Shown here piece after piece: positions 17,673 through 26,413 of a stretch of 64,000 nt of DNA. The notes beneath the pieces were generated by a model. It did no database searches. It saw nothing but the letters and a program-made list of their open reading frames with translations, and was not told the DNA's origin. Each line of letters opens with the position of its first letter. Position 1 is the stretch's first letter. Source of the stretch: Verrucomicrobiales bacterium (GTDB lineage Bacteria > Verrucomicrobiota > Verrucomicrobiia > Verrucomicrobiales > DEV007); the NCBI GenBank assembly GCA_029213005.1, contig JARGPI010000009.1, positions 62,001-126,000 on the forward strand. The letters run 5' to 3'. Position numbers and translations under genes: made by a program.

Positions 17673-19124
17673 ATGAGTAAGAAAAGCGATTTCGGATTAA
17701 TTGGTCTGGCCGTGATGGGTCAGAATTTGGTTTTGAACGTGGAAAGCCGGGGATTCCAGGTTTCGGTCTACAACCGGACCACTCAAACGATGAAGGATTT
17801 TGTCGCGGAACATCCCGATAAGAACCTCGTCGGTTGCGAATCGCTTCAGGATTTCATCGAAAGTTTGGAGCGTCCCCGCAAGATCATGATCATGGTCAAA
17901 TCGACTGCGGCACTGGATCACAACGATCGCGATGCGGTTGATGCGGTGATTGATTCGCTGGTTCCACTTCTAGACAAAGGTGACCTCATCATTGATGGCG
18001 GAAACACTTATTACATCCACTCAGACCGCCGGGCGAAGGATCTCGGGGAAAAAGGCATTCTTTTCATCGGAACCGGTGTTTCCGGTGGTGAAGAGGGCGC
18101 TCTGAAAGGGCCTGCGATTATGCCGGGTGGGCCGAAGGCAAGCTGGGACATCGTTCAGCCGATTTTCGAGGCGATTGCTGCTAAAGTTGGCGATGACCCC
18201 TGTGTGGCACACATCGGCGAAGGCGGAGCCGGACACTATGTCAAAATGGTTCACAACGGGATCGAATACGGCGACATGCAGTTGATCTGTGAAGCGTATC
18301 AAATTTTTAAGGCCGCTGGATTCTCCAATCAGGAAATGGCTGAGGTCTTTGCGACCTGGAATTCGGGTGAGCTGGAGAGTTACCTGATTCAAATCAGTTC
18401 AAAAATCTTCGAAGAAATCGATCCGGAAACCGGTGAAGGTGTGATCGATGTGATTCTCGATCGTGCGGGACAAAAGGGAACCGGTCGCTGGACTGTTCTC
18501 AATTCGGTTGAAAACGGCATCGTTATTTCGACAATCAACGCTGCGGTTGAAGCCCGGGTTCTTTCTTCGAAGAAAGATGAGCGGGTCGTGGCCTCGAAGC
18601 ACTTTGAGCGTCCCGAGCCTACGATCCAGATGGAGAAGAACGAGCTGGTTCAGAAGGTGCACGATGCGTTGTATGCGTCAAAAATCATCAGCTACGCGCA
18701 GGGGATGGATCTTATCAAAACCGTTGGTGAAAAGCACGAGTGGGGTCTTGATCTCGGATCGATTGCTAAAATCTGGCGTGGCGGTTGTATCATCCGGGCG
18801 CGTTTCCTTAACCGCATCGCCGAAGCTTACGAGCGCGATGGCGATTTGACCAATCTGATGCTCGATCCGTTCTTTACCGAGGTATTGAACCGTGCGCAAA
18901 GCAGTTGGCGCGAAGTGGTGGCGCTTGCCGTCCAGAATGCAATTCCGGTTCCGGCGTTCAGTGCCTCTCTTGGTTACTTTGATTCCTATCGTTCCGAGCG
19001 CCTTCCGGCGAACCTGCTTCAGGCACAGCGGGACTTTTTCGGAGCGCACACTTATGAGCGAATCGATAAAGAGCGTGGCGAAATGTTCCACACCGATTGG
19101 CCGGATGTGATTGAAGAGGCGTAA
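17673..19124 (+). CDS. gnd: 6-phosphogluconate dehydrogenase, decarboxylating
   Basis: A 483-residue GndA-type enzyme. The N-terminal Rossmann motif GLAVMGQNLVLN is followed by the NADP-selective NRT segment, the catalytic region VSGGEEGALKGPAIMPGG with the lysine-containing KMVHNGIEYGDMQ, and a helical C-terminal domain of normal length. It oxidises 6-phosphogluconate to ribulose-5-phosphate and CO2 in the oxidative pentose phosphate pathway. MSKKSDFGLIGL at 17673 is the family start; the frame opens 60 bp earlier only by chance. A strong terminator follows at 19154. OpcA and transketolase are encoded nearby, so three pentose-phosphate functions lie within 19 kb. Confidence 0.97.
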   Translation: MSKKSDFGLIGLAVMGQNLVLNVESRGFQVSVYNRTTQTMKDFVAEHPDKNLVGCESLQDFIESLERPRKIMIMVKSTAALDHNDRDAVDAVIDSLVPLLDKGDLIIDGGNTYYIHSDRRAKDLGEKGILFIGTGVSGGEEGALKGPAIMPGGPKASWDIVQPIFEAIAAKVGDDPCVAHIGEGGAGHYVKMVHNGIEYGDMQLICEAYQIFKAAGFSNQEMAEVFATWNSGELESYLIQISSKIFEEIDPETGEGVIDVILDRAGQKGTGRWTVLNSVENGIVISTINAAVEARVLSSKKDERVVASKHFERPEPTIQMEKNELVQKVHDALYASKIISYAQGMDLIKTVGEKHEWGLDLGSIAKIWRGGCIIRARFLNRIAEAYERDGDLTNLMLDPFFTEVLNRAQSSWREVVALAVQNAIPVPAFSASLGYFDSYRSERLPANLLQAQRDFFGAHTYERIDKERGEMFHTDWPDVIEEA

Positions 19125-19153
19125 TCGATAAGCGACACAACACAAAAATTTGG

Positions 19154-19187
19154 AGCCATTCCGTTTCGCGACGGAATGGCTTTTTTT
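19154..19187 (+). terminator. Rho-independent terminator after gnd
   Basis: AGCCATTCCGT (19154-19164) pairs with ACGGAATGGCT (19171-19181), 11 bp with a six-base loop, followed by a run of seven T. It lies 30 bp after the gnd stop. The converging DPP-IV gene ends at 19244, and the A-rich left flank is weak as a terminator in the other direction. Confidence 0.92.
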
Positions 19188-19243
19188 GTGTTTTGGTCTC
19201 AAGCCATGTAGAGGAATTCGTCAGGATTTGTTTCCTCCTTCAC

Positions 19244-21505
19244 CTACTTAAGATGGCGACTGAAAAACTCAATTCGTCGTCGCTTCAGATAGGGCGACTC
19301 CCCGACACCATGACCGGCACCGGGAACCACTATCATTTCGAAATCTTTATCTGCTTTGATTAATGCATCAACGACCTGCATCGTCGATGCGGGATCGACA
19401 TTCTTGTCCAACTCACCGACGGTTAGTAAAAGTTTTCCCGTAAGCCGGTGGGCGTTTTTAACATTAGAATTTTCCTCGTAACTTTGATCGACGGGCCAGC
19501 CCATCCAAAGCTCATTCCACCAGATTTTATCCATTCGGTTGTCATGGCAACCGCAATCGGAGACGCCGACTTGATAGAAGTCACCATGCCAAAGCAGGGC
19601 GGCGAGCGTGCTCTGGCCGCCGGCAGATCCACCATAAATCCCTACCCGTGTCGTATCGATCGCGGGATACTTCTCTGCAGCAGTCTTGATCCATTTGATC
19701 CGGTCCGGAAAACCGGAGTCCTTGAGGTTTTTCCAGGCGATATCGTGAAACGCTTTTGATCGGAAAGAAGTTCCCATCCCGTCGATCTGAATCACGATAA
19801 ATCCATGCTCTGCAATGTCTTGAGCGGAATGCCAGGCATTGTACGTCTTCGGCGCAAAGGCGGCATGTGGTCCCGCATAGATCTTTTCAATGACGGGGTA
19901 TTTCAATGTTTCGTCAAAATCTGAGGGGCGGAAGATGACCCCATAAATATCGGTTTTACCGTCGCGGCCTTTGGCCACAAATCGCTCAGGCAGCGGAGCT
20001 TCAGAACCTTCGATTTCGGAGCGCTCCAGTTCGCATATCTTTGAGCCATCTTCGGCCCGGCGCAGTTCTGTTACGGGCGGAAGGTCGACGCGGGAGTAGG
20101 TATCTATAAGGTAGCTGCGACCGGGAGAGTATTCTACGTGATGGGTTCCGTCACCATCGGTAAGTTTCGTGAGATTTGTGCCATCAAAATTGATCCGGCA
20201 GTAGTGAACGTGGTAGGGATCCTGGTCCGGATAGATCCCGCCGGCGCGAAACCAGATTTGTCGCTTTTCTTCATCGACGCGATCAACACCCCGGACCACC
20301 CAGTTCCCGCTGGTGATTTGATTTTTTACTTTCCCGGTGGCGACATCATATAAGTAGAGGTGATTCCACCCGTCGCGTTCCGACATCCAAATCCATTCGT
20401 GACCGTTTTTGATGTATTTCGAAAATTGTTTTCCGTGGTAATCGATAAACGTAGGACTGGTCTCTTCGATGATCGAGCCGGACAGCCCGGTTGCGGCATC
20501 GAGTGAAATAACCCGAAGCACCTGATGACCTCTTTGGTTGTAGAGAAAGGTGAATTCGTTCGGGCTGATCCATTGGTAGTTGGAGAAGCCGAATGGATTG
20601 CGAAACAGATCGTCCGGTACCGGTTTTTCTTTACCGGTGATATCGAAAAGCCTCGGTTTCGATACCGAAAGTTCGTCGCCCGGCTTCACATAGTTGATCG
20701 AATGCAGCTTCGGTTCGGTTGAGTCATCCGGTGAAGATTCCACGATATGTATTTTTCGTTTTGCGGCATGCTTGACCTTCAGAACGACGAACTTCGCTGA
20801 ATCCGGCGACCAGAAAATCTGACCGGAATATTCTTCCTCTGCGGTTCCGTCGCTGGTGATGGATTTGATTTTTTTCGATGAACGATCCCTCAGCACCACG
20901 TTGTGATCTTTGATCAATACCTCCCATTTTCCATCGGGAGATTGATTCCTTCGAAGTGGTTCCTGGAGAACTTCATCGGTGATCTCGGCGAGATCGCCGT
21001 CCGATTTTGCTTCGAAAAATGCTTCCATCTCGCTCTCTTCACCATGAATCGCCCAGACGTGATGAGCGTAGGTTCGCTGAGGTCGTGATTCGCCCGGCGG
21101 CAGAGAGCCGTAGCTGATCCGTTTGCCGCCCGGATCGATCCAAAACAGATTGAGAGCGTTGCTTGTCTGGTTTTTAAAGGTGATCTGGATTTCACTGCCG
21201 CCGTTGCGGCTTAATTGATCCCGCTCGATAAAGGTGCCCTTTTGCTCGATCGTTACCGGCTGATATCCCGGGATGCGCTCACCGGTCGCAGCTGTGATGA
21301 GGTCGATTTCGCCGTTTGGCCTCCGATACCAGAATTTTTCGCCATCAGCCATCCAGTTTGCCTTTACGGGGGCGAACCGGGCGCGCTCGAGCGTTTTTTT
21401 CCGCTGTTCCTGAATTTCTGCGATTCGGTTTCTGAGATCCTCTGCATCAGCGATTCCGCCGACGATCAACAGGGTGAAAACAAGGCAGGATCGAAAAATC
21501 TTCAT
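19244..21505 (-). CDS. Dipeptidyl peptidase IV family (S9) prolyl oligopeptidase-like protease
   Basis: A 753-residue secreted serine peptidase. After a signal peptide (to about residue 22) comes a DPP-IV-type beta-propeller with segments such as SPDGKWEVLIKDHNVVL and FTFLYNQRGHQVL. The C-terminal alpha/beta-hydrolase domain carries the triad S627 (GGSAGG), D700 (GELDKNVD) and H732 (GAGHGVGE), spaced as in DPP-IV. It should cleave X-Pro/Ala dipeptides from oligopeptides in the periplasm. Two terminator-like hairpins lie upstream in the same direction, so it probably has its own promoter. The convergent gnd terminator lies past its 3' end. Confidence 0.93.
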   Translation of the reverse strand: MKIFRSCLVFTLLIVGGIADAEDLRNRIAEIQEQRKKTLERARFAPVKANWMADGEKFWYRRPNGEIDLITAATGERIPGYQPVTIEQKGTFIERDQLSRNGGSEIQITFKNQTSNALNLFWIDPGGKRISYGSLPPGESRPQRTYAHHVWAIHGEESEMEAFFEAKSDGDLAEITDEVLQEPLRRNQSPDGKWEVLIKDHNVVLRDRSSKKIKSITSDGTAEEEYSGQIFWSPDSAKFVVLKVKHAAKRKIHIVESSPDDSTEPKLHSINYVKPGDELSVSKPRLFDITGKEKPVPDDLFRNPFGFSNYQWISPNEFTFLYNQRGHQVLRVISLDAATGLSGSIIEETSPTFIDYHGKQFSKYIKNGHEWIWMSERDGWNHLYLYDVATGKVKNQITSGNWVVRGVDRVDEEKRQIWFRAGGIYPDQDPYHVHYCRINFDGTNLTKLTDGDGTHHVEYSPGRSYLIDTYSRVDLPPVTELRRAEDGSKICELERSEIEGSEAPLPERFVAKGRDGKTDIYGVIFRPSDFDETLKYPVIEKIYAGPHAAFAPKTYNAWHSAQDIAEHGFIVIQIDGMGTSFRSKAFHDIAWKNLKDSGFPDRIKWIKTAAEKYPAIDTTRVGIYGGSAGGQSTLAALLWHGDFYQVGVSDCGCHDNRMDKIWWNELWMGWPVDQSYEENSNVKNAHRLTGKLLLTVGELDKNVDPASTMQVVDALIKADKDFEMIVVPGAGHGVGESPYLKRRRIEFFSRHLK

Positions 21506-21513
21506 GAGTGTAC

Positions 21514-21543
21514 AAAAAAAGCCCCGGTGTTAAAACCGGGACT
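21514..21543 (-). terminator. Hairpin with U-tract just upstream of the DPP-IV gene
   Basis: On the minus strand ACCGGG/CCCGGT arms (21523-21528 and 21535-21540, with outer A-T and G-C pairs) are followed by seven T (21514-21520 on the complement). It ends nine bases before the ATG of the DPP-IV gene at 21505, an odd place for a terminator, so it could act as an attenuator. Confidence 0.65.
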
Positions 21544-21556
21544 CTCAAAAGATAAA

Positions 21557-21667
21557 ATGAAAAAAAATATGAAAAAACAGTTACCCCTAATACGGGGCCC
21601 ATTGGCTTATCTTAGAAAAAACTTAGAAAAAAATGAATTTTCTCTCAGAAAAAGTGGGAGCGCCTGA
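21557..21667 (+). CDS. Possible 36-residue basic peptide
   Basis: An open frame starting MKKNMKKQLPL and ending RKSGSA* lies between two hairpins in the 384-bp gap between the DPP-IV and MATE genes. It is Lys/Arg-rich and has no recognisable ribosome site. I do not recognise it, and AT-rich sequence can yield such frames by chance. It is listed because the gap otherwise holds only the hairpins at 21514-21543 and 21712-21739 and an AT-rich stretch to 21889. Confidence 0.2.
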   Translation: MKKNMKKQLPLIRGPLAYLRKNLEKNEFSLRKSGSA

Positions 21668-21711
21668 TTACAAGCGGGTTGTGGCCTCGAAAATCGGGCT
21701 GCCCGGATACC

Positions 21712-21739
21712 AAAAAGCCCCGGGCACTACACCGGGGCT
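21712..21739 (-). terminator. Rho-independent terminator downstream of MATE gene
   Basis: A perfect 8-bp stem AGCCCCGG (21716-21723) / CCGGGGCT (21732-21739) with an eight-base loop. On the minus strand a T-run follows (21712-21716). It lies 150 bp after the MATE stop and would end transcripts coming from that gene. A second dyad, AGAGATAT (21745-21752) facing ATATCTCT (21771-21778), lies directly upstream in the same direction. Confidence 0.7.
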
Positions 21740-21889
21740 CCAAGAGAGATATATGAAAATTAAAGACTAGATATCTCTTAGACGGACGGGATCAGCTCTT
21801 ATTAGTGATTGTGATGTTTTTTTTGAAGTTTTTTCTATTTTACTCAAAAGAGGGCGAAAAAGTTCCAATTTTGGCCCCGAAAGGCGACT

Positions 21890-23230
21890 TTACGCCATTT
21901 TTCTGAGAACAGATTGGGCGTAAATGACCGTCACAATGGTCATGACCACGTTTACTGCCACCATACTGAACCAGAAACCGTTGAGACTGGCATCGAGAAC
22001 TCGTACGGCGACATAAAATACCCCGAGAGGGAGGATGATTTTCCGGGCTACGGATTCAACAAAGCCATACATGGGGCGCTTGATGGCCTGCAGAAAACCG
22101 ATGTGCACAAAACTCATCACGTAAGCCCACTGAATGAAGGCGGCGATCCGGGTGTAATTTGCGCCGATCTTTATTACCTCTTCATCAGCGGTGAAAAGCC
22201 GGACCAGGGGAGTGGCAAAGGTGAAAATCAATATGGAGGCGATCAGGATGATGATTAATCCGTATTTCACGCAGACGTTCATGCATTCCCGGACCCGGTC
22301 GATTTTTCCGGCTCCGTTATTTTGCCCCACGACCGAGACGATCGCCGCGCCGAGTCCGATCGCCGGGAGCAGGGCGATTTGTTCGATCCGGGTGCCGACG
22401 CCAAAGGCCGCCACAGACGCTTCCCCGTAAAATTTCAGGTAGTAGGTGGTGACGAAGAAACCGAGCGCGACCGACATCATGTTGAAGCTGGTGGGGACTC
22501 CCTGTCTCAGGATCTCCCGGTAGATTTCGGGGCGGGGGCGCTGGCGGAAGATCGGACCCAGTTCGATGTATCCCCGTTTTAACACAGTGAAAAAGAGGAA
22601 AATGGCGCCGATAGCCTGAATCACGACAGTTGCCAGTGCGATGCCGGGAACGCCGAGCGGGGGAAGCCCCAGGCCGCCATACAAGAACCAGGGATCGAGG
22701 ATCAGGTTGAGAAGAAATCCCGCGACGAGAACTTTCCCGAAGGTTTTGCTGTCTCCATGGGCAAGCAGGATTGCGTTGCTCATGCTGCTGAGGAGGAAAA
22801 AGATCGCGCCCCAGAACAGAGGTGTGACGTAGCCGGTCGCCAGTTCAAGGTAGTCGCCGCTCGCCCCGAGGATTTTGAAAAGTGGCTCCGCAGCGAACAA
22901 GCCAATCACGGTAAGCATTGCCGCACAGATCAGTCCGAGAGAGAAAATCTGGGTTGAGAGGTGAGATTCCTTTTCGACATCTTTGGCTCCGATCGCGTTG
23001 GCGATGAGTGCGGAGGATCCCCGCGCGATGCCCTCGCTGACGGCGATAATGATGAAAAAGATCGGAAATGAGAGCGCCAAAGCGGCCAATGCGGAGGTGG
23101 AAACCCGGCCCGCGTAAAACGAGTCGACCACGTTGTACATCGTGTTAAAGAAAAAGCCGATGCTCATCGGCAGCGCGATGTTGCGGATATGCTGCGGAAT
23201 CGGACCTTCGGTAAGTGGTTTTGATTTCAA
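21890..23230 (-). CDS. MATE family multidrug/metabolite exporter
   Basis: A 446-residue polytopic membrane protein with about 12 transmembrane segments in two related halves, typical of MATE cation-coupled exporters. Family features are the N-terminal IPQHIRNIALPMSIG with FNTMYNVVDSFYAGR, and the mirrored second-half IYREILRQGVPTSFNM with FGVGTRIEQ. The annotated start is TTG at 23230, because the next ATG (MSIGFFF) would cut into the first membrane helix. It lies 60 bp downstream of the TIR-SLOG gene on the same strand, so read-through is possible, but no functional link is proven. A terminator follows. Confidence 0.93.
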   Translation of the reverse strand: MKSKPLTEGPIPQHIRNIALPMSIGFFFNTMYNVVDSFYAGRVSTSALAALALSFPIFFIIIAVSEGIARGSSALIANAIGAKDVEKESHLSTQIFSLGLICAAMLTVIGLFAAEPLFKILGASGDYLELATGYVTPLFWGAIFFLLSSMSNAILLAHGDSKTFGKVLVAGFLLNLILDPWFLYGGLGLPPLGVPGIALATVVIQAIGAIFLFFTVLKRGYIELGPIFRQRPRPEIYREILRQGVPTSFNMMSVALGFFVTTYYLKFYGEASVAAFGVGTRIEQIALLPAIGLGAAIVSVVGQNNGAGKIDRVRECMNVCVKYGLIIILIASILIFTFATPLVRLFTADEEVIKIGANYTRIAAFIQWAYVMSFVHIGFLQAIKRPMYGFVESVARKIILPLGVFYVAVRVLDASLNGFWFSMVAVNVVMTIVTVIYAQSVLRKMA

Positions 23231-23290
23231 AATAGAAATAGGACGGGGCTCTGGACCCGAATCGGTAGAGTCGTCAGCGGCTGAGGGATC

Positions 23291-26068
23291 TTACACGCAG
23301 CGTGCATTGAGACCTTTGAGGATCAAGGTCATTGCGTGGCGGATATCCGAAGTTCGGAAGAGCTCGAGATTCTCCTCTTTGCTAAGGCGGTTGAGATCAC
23401 ACAGTTTTTCGAGGGAGAATTCCGAGATGGTTTTGAAAGCGTCTTCAGGCCCCGTCACCACTTCCTCGCCAAATTTCTCTTTCAGTGAATTAAGCTGCTT
23501 GGAGACTTCCTCTTGCGGGGCAAAATCGGCGGGAGATATCTCCTTCTCTCCGAGCAATATTTTGCAGATCGCTTCGGTTGCGCCTCCCCAGTGCCCACAT
23601 AGGTAAAGCGGCTGATTTTGCTCGATAGCGAGGGCGGCTTCTTCGAGAATTCCGGACATAGCGCCGGTAGTGTTAGCCGTTTTTCCGCCGATGCAGATCC
23701 GGGCCTGGCACTTTTTCGTCAGCTTCTCCCGCATCTCAGTGAGGGCGATCGCATTCAGGCCGAGCATCTGGTCGGAGTCATCGCTGACAAAATCCGGGAG
23801 CTCGACGGTCTCGATGCTGAGGTATTTGAGATTGCTTTCCAATTCCTTCGTTTCGGAGAAGGCTTTGCCATTCCTCCAGGGCACCATGTTGAGGATGCGG
23901 GTCACTTTCTCACCGTCCCGGGATGGTGGAGGAAAAGACCGCTTCATGCAGTCGTAAACCGCTTCCATAATTCCGCCTGCGCGCCAGTCGTGACCGAAAG
24001 CAACCGAGCCACCGTGTGAGAAAAGTCGCTCGACAGCATGGAGGGTCAGATGGTTGGCCGCTTCTTCCTGAAGGAGCCCCTCCACAGCTGCGATTGAAAT
24101 ACCGATTCGATGATCTGCTAAAATTGTATCCATTCTCTTGTCAGCGCTGGATGGCTTGTCGATGCACCCGGAGCAAGTGCGGAGTATTGAATCCGGGAAA
24201 AAGCTCTTTACGATACGTTCATAAGCCCGGTGTTGTATGTCTTTTAATTCCGGTTCCTGATGAATCACGACGACGCTGGGAGGCGATTTTTTCTCCAGCT
24301 TTTCACAGATCTTCATCAATCCTTCGACACCGGAGTTCAGATGAAACACTTCGGTGGCGTCCGAGGGAAACCCCTCCATTTGCCGGATCTGGTGAGCGTC
24401 CCGCTCGAAGGTCAACTGCCGCAGTCCTTCCGCCAGGACGAGACCCACCACGCGGATCAAGTTACCATCATTCACCGTGGTAACAGGATAGCGATTGAAG
24501 GGGAGGACGTCTTTCCGCTGGGAATCGGTGGCAGACTCGGCGAAGGTCAGGATCGGCGCTTCGTCCCGGGCATCGACGACGATGATCGGCACATCCTCTT
24601 TCACCGCGGTGAGAAATTCCTCCCGGCACCAGGGACGGGAGTCGTAGGACTTGGTTCGCAGGACCAGCAGCATCGAGCAGGATCCTGAGTGATCCCTGAG
24701 TTGCTGATCCCAGGGAATGCCGGGCTCCAGCGATTTGGTATCGAAAAAACTGCAGTTCTTGAGATCCGCAGGCAGCTGCCCGAGTTGGGCTTCGAAGGCT
24801 TGAGCGAGAGGTAACCCGTCCTGCTTCGAATGGCTGAGAAATATGGTGAGTCGGTTATCGCCGGGAAGGGCAATACTCAGCAGGTCGTAGGCGAGATGCA
24901 CGGTGAGAAGGGCGGCGTAGGAGCTCTGCACCGCTTTTTCACCCAACTGAGAGCATTCCGCCCGTTGGATTTTCGAAAAATACTCATAGTCCTGGGTCTC
25001 ATCGAAAACGGTGTCATTTAACCCGATGGGGAGGAGCCGGTGGGTGCGGTCCGTATTGATCACTTTGGCCACCTTCTCGAGCCAGTTCATGTGGGGCGCG
25101 GAGCGGGCGAGTTGGTGATCGGTCAAAACCACGACAATGGTGTGAAGCGTGTCGTCAAAATAATCCCTGATCTCTTTCTCATCCAGATCGCAGGGCGGCT
25201 TCGAAATGACTCGCAGCGCTCCGGGGATTCCTGAAAATCCACCGAGATATCCCTTTTCCTTCGGGGCGAAGCCATCAAAGACCACCCGGAAATTGTCGAT
25301 GTAGGATTGAGCTCGCGCTGAATCGGCCGGGTGGTGAAAAAGCACAATTTTAAGCGGCGATTTGAGTCGCTCCGTCGGGAATTCGCGGTGATCGGCCAGT
25401 GCCATCACCTTCGAAGGAGGAGGCATCTGCCCGGTGAGCGCCGAGAGAATGTCATCGAGAGGTTCCAGCGGTACCCAGCCCGCCAGAATCGCTTTGTTCA
25501 GAGGTTCGACAAAGCGCTCGATCCCACTGGCTTCGAGGTCTTTTGCCTGGATGAACTTCTTATCGATGACGATGCGGGAGCTAAATTCGTCCGCTTTGTC
25601 CTCCTCTCCGGCGAGTTGAAAGTTGTAGACGGCCTCCATGGGGTAGGCCGATTTGATTTCCCGCTTCGCATAAATTTTCTCCGGAAGGCCGAAGGTGAAA
25701 ATCCCTGAGACCCCATCCTTCGTCGCGGCGTAGATGGCGGTGATCCCGGCCTGTCCCTGTCCGGTATAATAAACCGGCTTCGGAGTTTTCAGATTCAGCT
25801 TTTCGATGAGGCGGCGGCATTCGTGACGCAATGCGACCAGTTCGTCGTGGCTCGGATTTTTCGAGTAATCCAGCTCATCCCGGAACGCGATGATGACAAA
25901 ATGTCCAAACTCGATCACCGCAAAGCGGGGCTTCACAAAGCCATTTACCGGGTCGAGGTCCGCCGCTTTACGAATCACCGTCTCGTGCGGGAGTGAGATT
26001 AATTGGCACAATTCGCAGCTCCGGTTGGCGAGGTTCCAAAAAAACTCAGAATATTTCTTCGCGGACAT
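23291..26068 (-). CDS. Large TIR-SLOG multidomain protein with lipase-like N-terminus
   Basis: A 925-residue soluble protein. Residues 1-190 look like a class-3 lipase fold, but the nucleophile elbow reads GQGQAG instead of GHSLGG, so it is probably inactive. Residues about 238-400 form an alpha/beta region resembling a degenerate TIR. Residues about 405-505 are a TIR domain (IFLSHSKQD, then WCREE, whose last Glu, about E484, fits the NADase catalytic position). Residues about 650-845 are a SLOG domain (HGGSVAFGHDWRAGGIMEA and ICIGGKTANTTGAMSG with GHWGGAT), a nucleotide-binding Rossmannoid fold. TIR and SLOG are known from NAD-derived antiviral signalling such as Thoeris. The frame also opens at a TTG (26104); the ATG at 26068 is chosen. 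Upstream lie four phased GTAC dyads. Confidence 0.8.
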   Translation of the reverse strand: MSAKKYSEFFWNLANRSCELCQLISLPHETVIRKAADLDPVNGFVKPRFAVIEFGHFVIIAFRDELDYSKNPSHDELVALRHECRRLIEKLNLKTPKPVYYTGQGQAGITAIYAATKDGVSGIFTFGLPEKIYAKREIKSAYPMEAVYNFQLAGEEDKADEFSSRIVIDKKFIQAKDLEASGIERFVEPLNKAILAGWVPLEPLDDILSALTGQMPPPSKVMALADHREFPTERLKSPLKIVLFHHPADSARAQSYIDNFRVVFDGFAPKEKGYLGGFSGIPGALRVISKPPCDLDEKEIRDYFDDTLHTIVVVLTDHQLARSAPHMNWLEKVAKVINTDRTHRLLPIGLNDTVFDETQDYEYFSKIQRAECSQLGEKAVQSSYAALLTVHLAYDLLSIALPGDNRLTIFLSHSKQDGLPLAQAFEAQLGQLPADLKNCSFFDTKSLEPGIPWDQQLRDHSGSCSMLLVLRTKSYDSRPWCREEFLTAVKEDVPIIVVDARDEAPILTFAESATDSQRKDVLPFNRYPVTTVNDGNLIRVVGLVLAEGLRQLTFERDAHQIRQMEGFPSDATEVFHLNSGVEGLMKICEKLEKKSPPSVVVIHQEPELKDIQHRAYERIVKSFFPDSILRTCSGCIDKPSSADKRMDTILADHRIGISIAAVEGLLQEEAANHLTLHAVERLFSHGGSVAFGHDWRAGGIMEAVYDCMKRSFPPPSRDGEKVTRILNMVPWRNGKAFSETKELESNLKYLSIETVELPDFVSDDSDQMLGLNAIALTEMREKLTKKCQARICIGGKTANTTGAMSGILEEAALAIEQNQPLYLCGHWGGATEAICKILLGEKEISPADFAPQEEVSKQLNSLKEKFGEEVVTGPEDAFKTISEFSLEKLCDLNRLSKEENLELFRTSDIRHAMTLILKGLNARCV

Positions 26069-26205
26069 TGCGTTCTTTTTACCGACATTTGCCCTGACTT
26101 TCAAATGATAAGGCAGTCCCGATTCGAAGTCGCTAATGCTTCAAAACCCAAAACTAACGCTTGCAAGACGGCGTTCGGCGTTTTTCTTGCGCCATGATCG
26201 GCGAC

Positions 26206-26284
26206 TGTACCCTGTACGGTCATAGACTGTACCCTGTACAGTCCGTGACAGTACCCTGTACAACTGCGGATGGTACCCTGTACA
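26206..26284. repeat. Array of four 22-bp-phased GTAC dyads
   Basis: Four units start at 26206, 26228, 26250 and 26272, all exactly 22 bp apart: TGTACCCTGTACG, TGTACCCTGTACA, AGTACCCTGTACA and GGTACCCTGTACA. The nine-base spacers differ, except that GTC often follows and GAC often precedes a unit. The array lies in the 345-bp divergent gap between the TIR-SLOG gene (26068) and purM (26414). A further AT-rich dyad, CTTAATCT facing AGATTAAG, lies between 26318 and 26376. No gene fits this gap. Confidence 0.9.
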
Positions 26285-26413
26285 ATCGCGCAACGGGCGC
26301 GGCTGCCTGCTCTTTTTCTTAATCTAGTCCTTGATCCGCATCCGGCCCTGCCAGATAGAGCGAGAACCAGATTAAGAGCAAGAACGGGAGTTTTGGCTTT
26401 TATCCTACTGAAC

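Noticed and set aside
26206..26284. CRISPR-like array
   Set aside because: Unit and spacer lengths (13 and 9 bp) are far below CRISPR values and there are no cas genes; it was kept as a phased dyad array.
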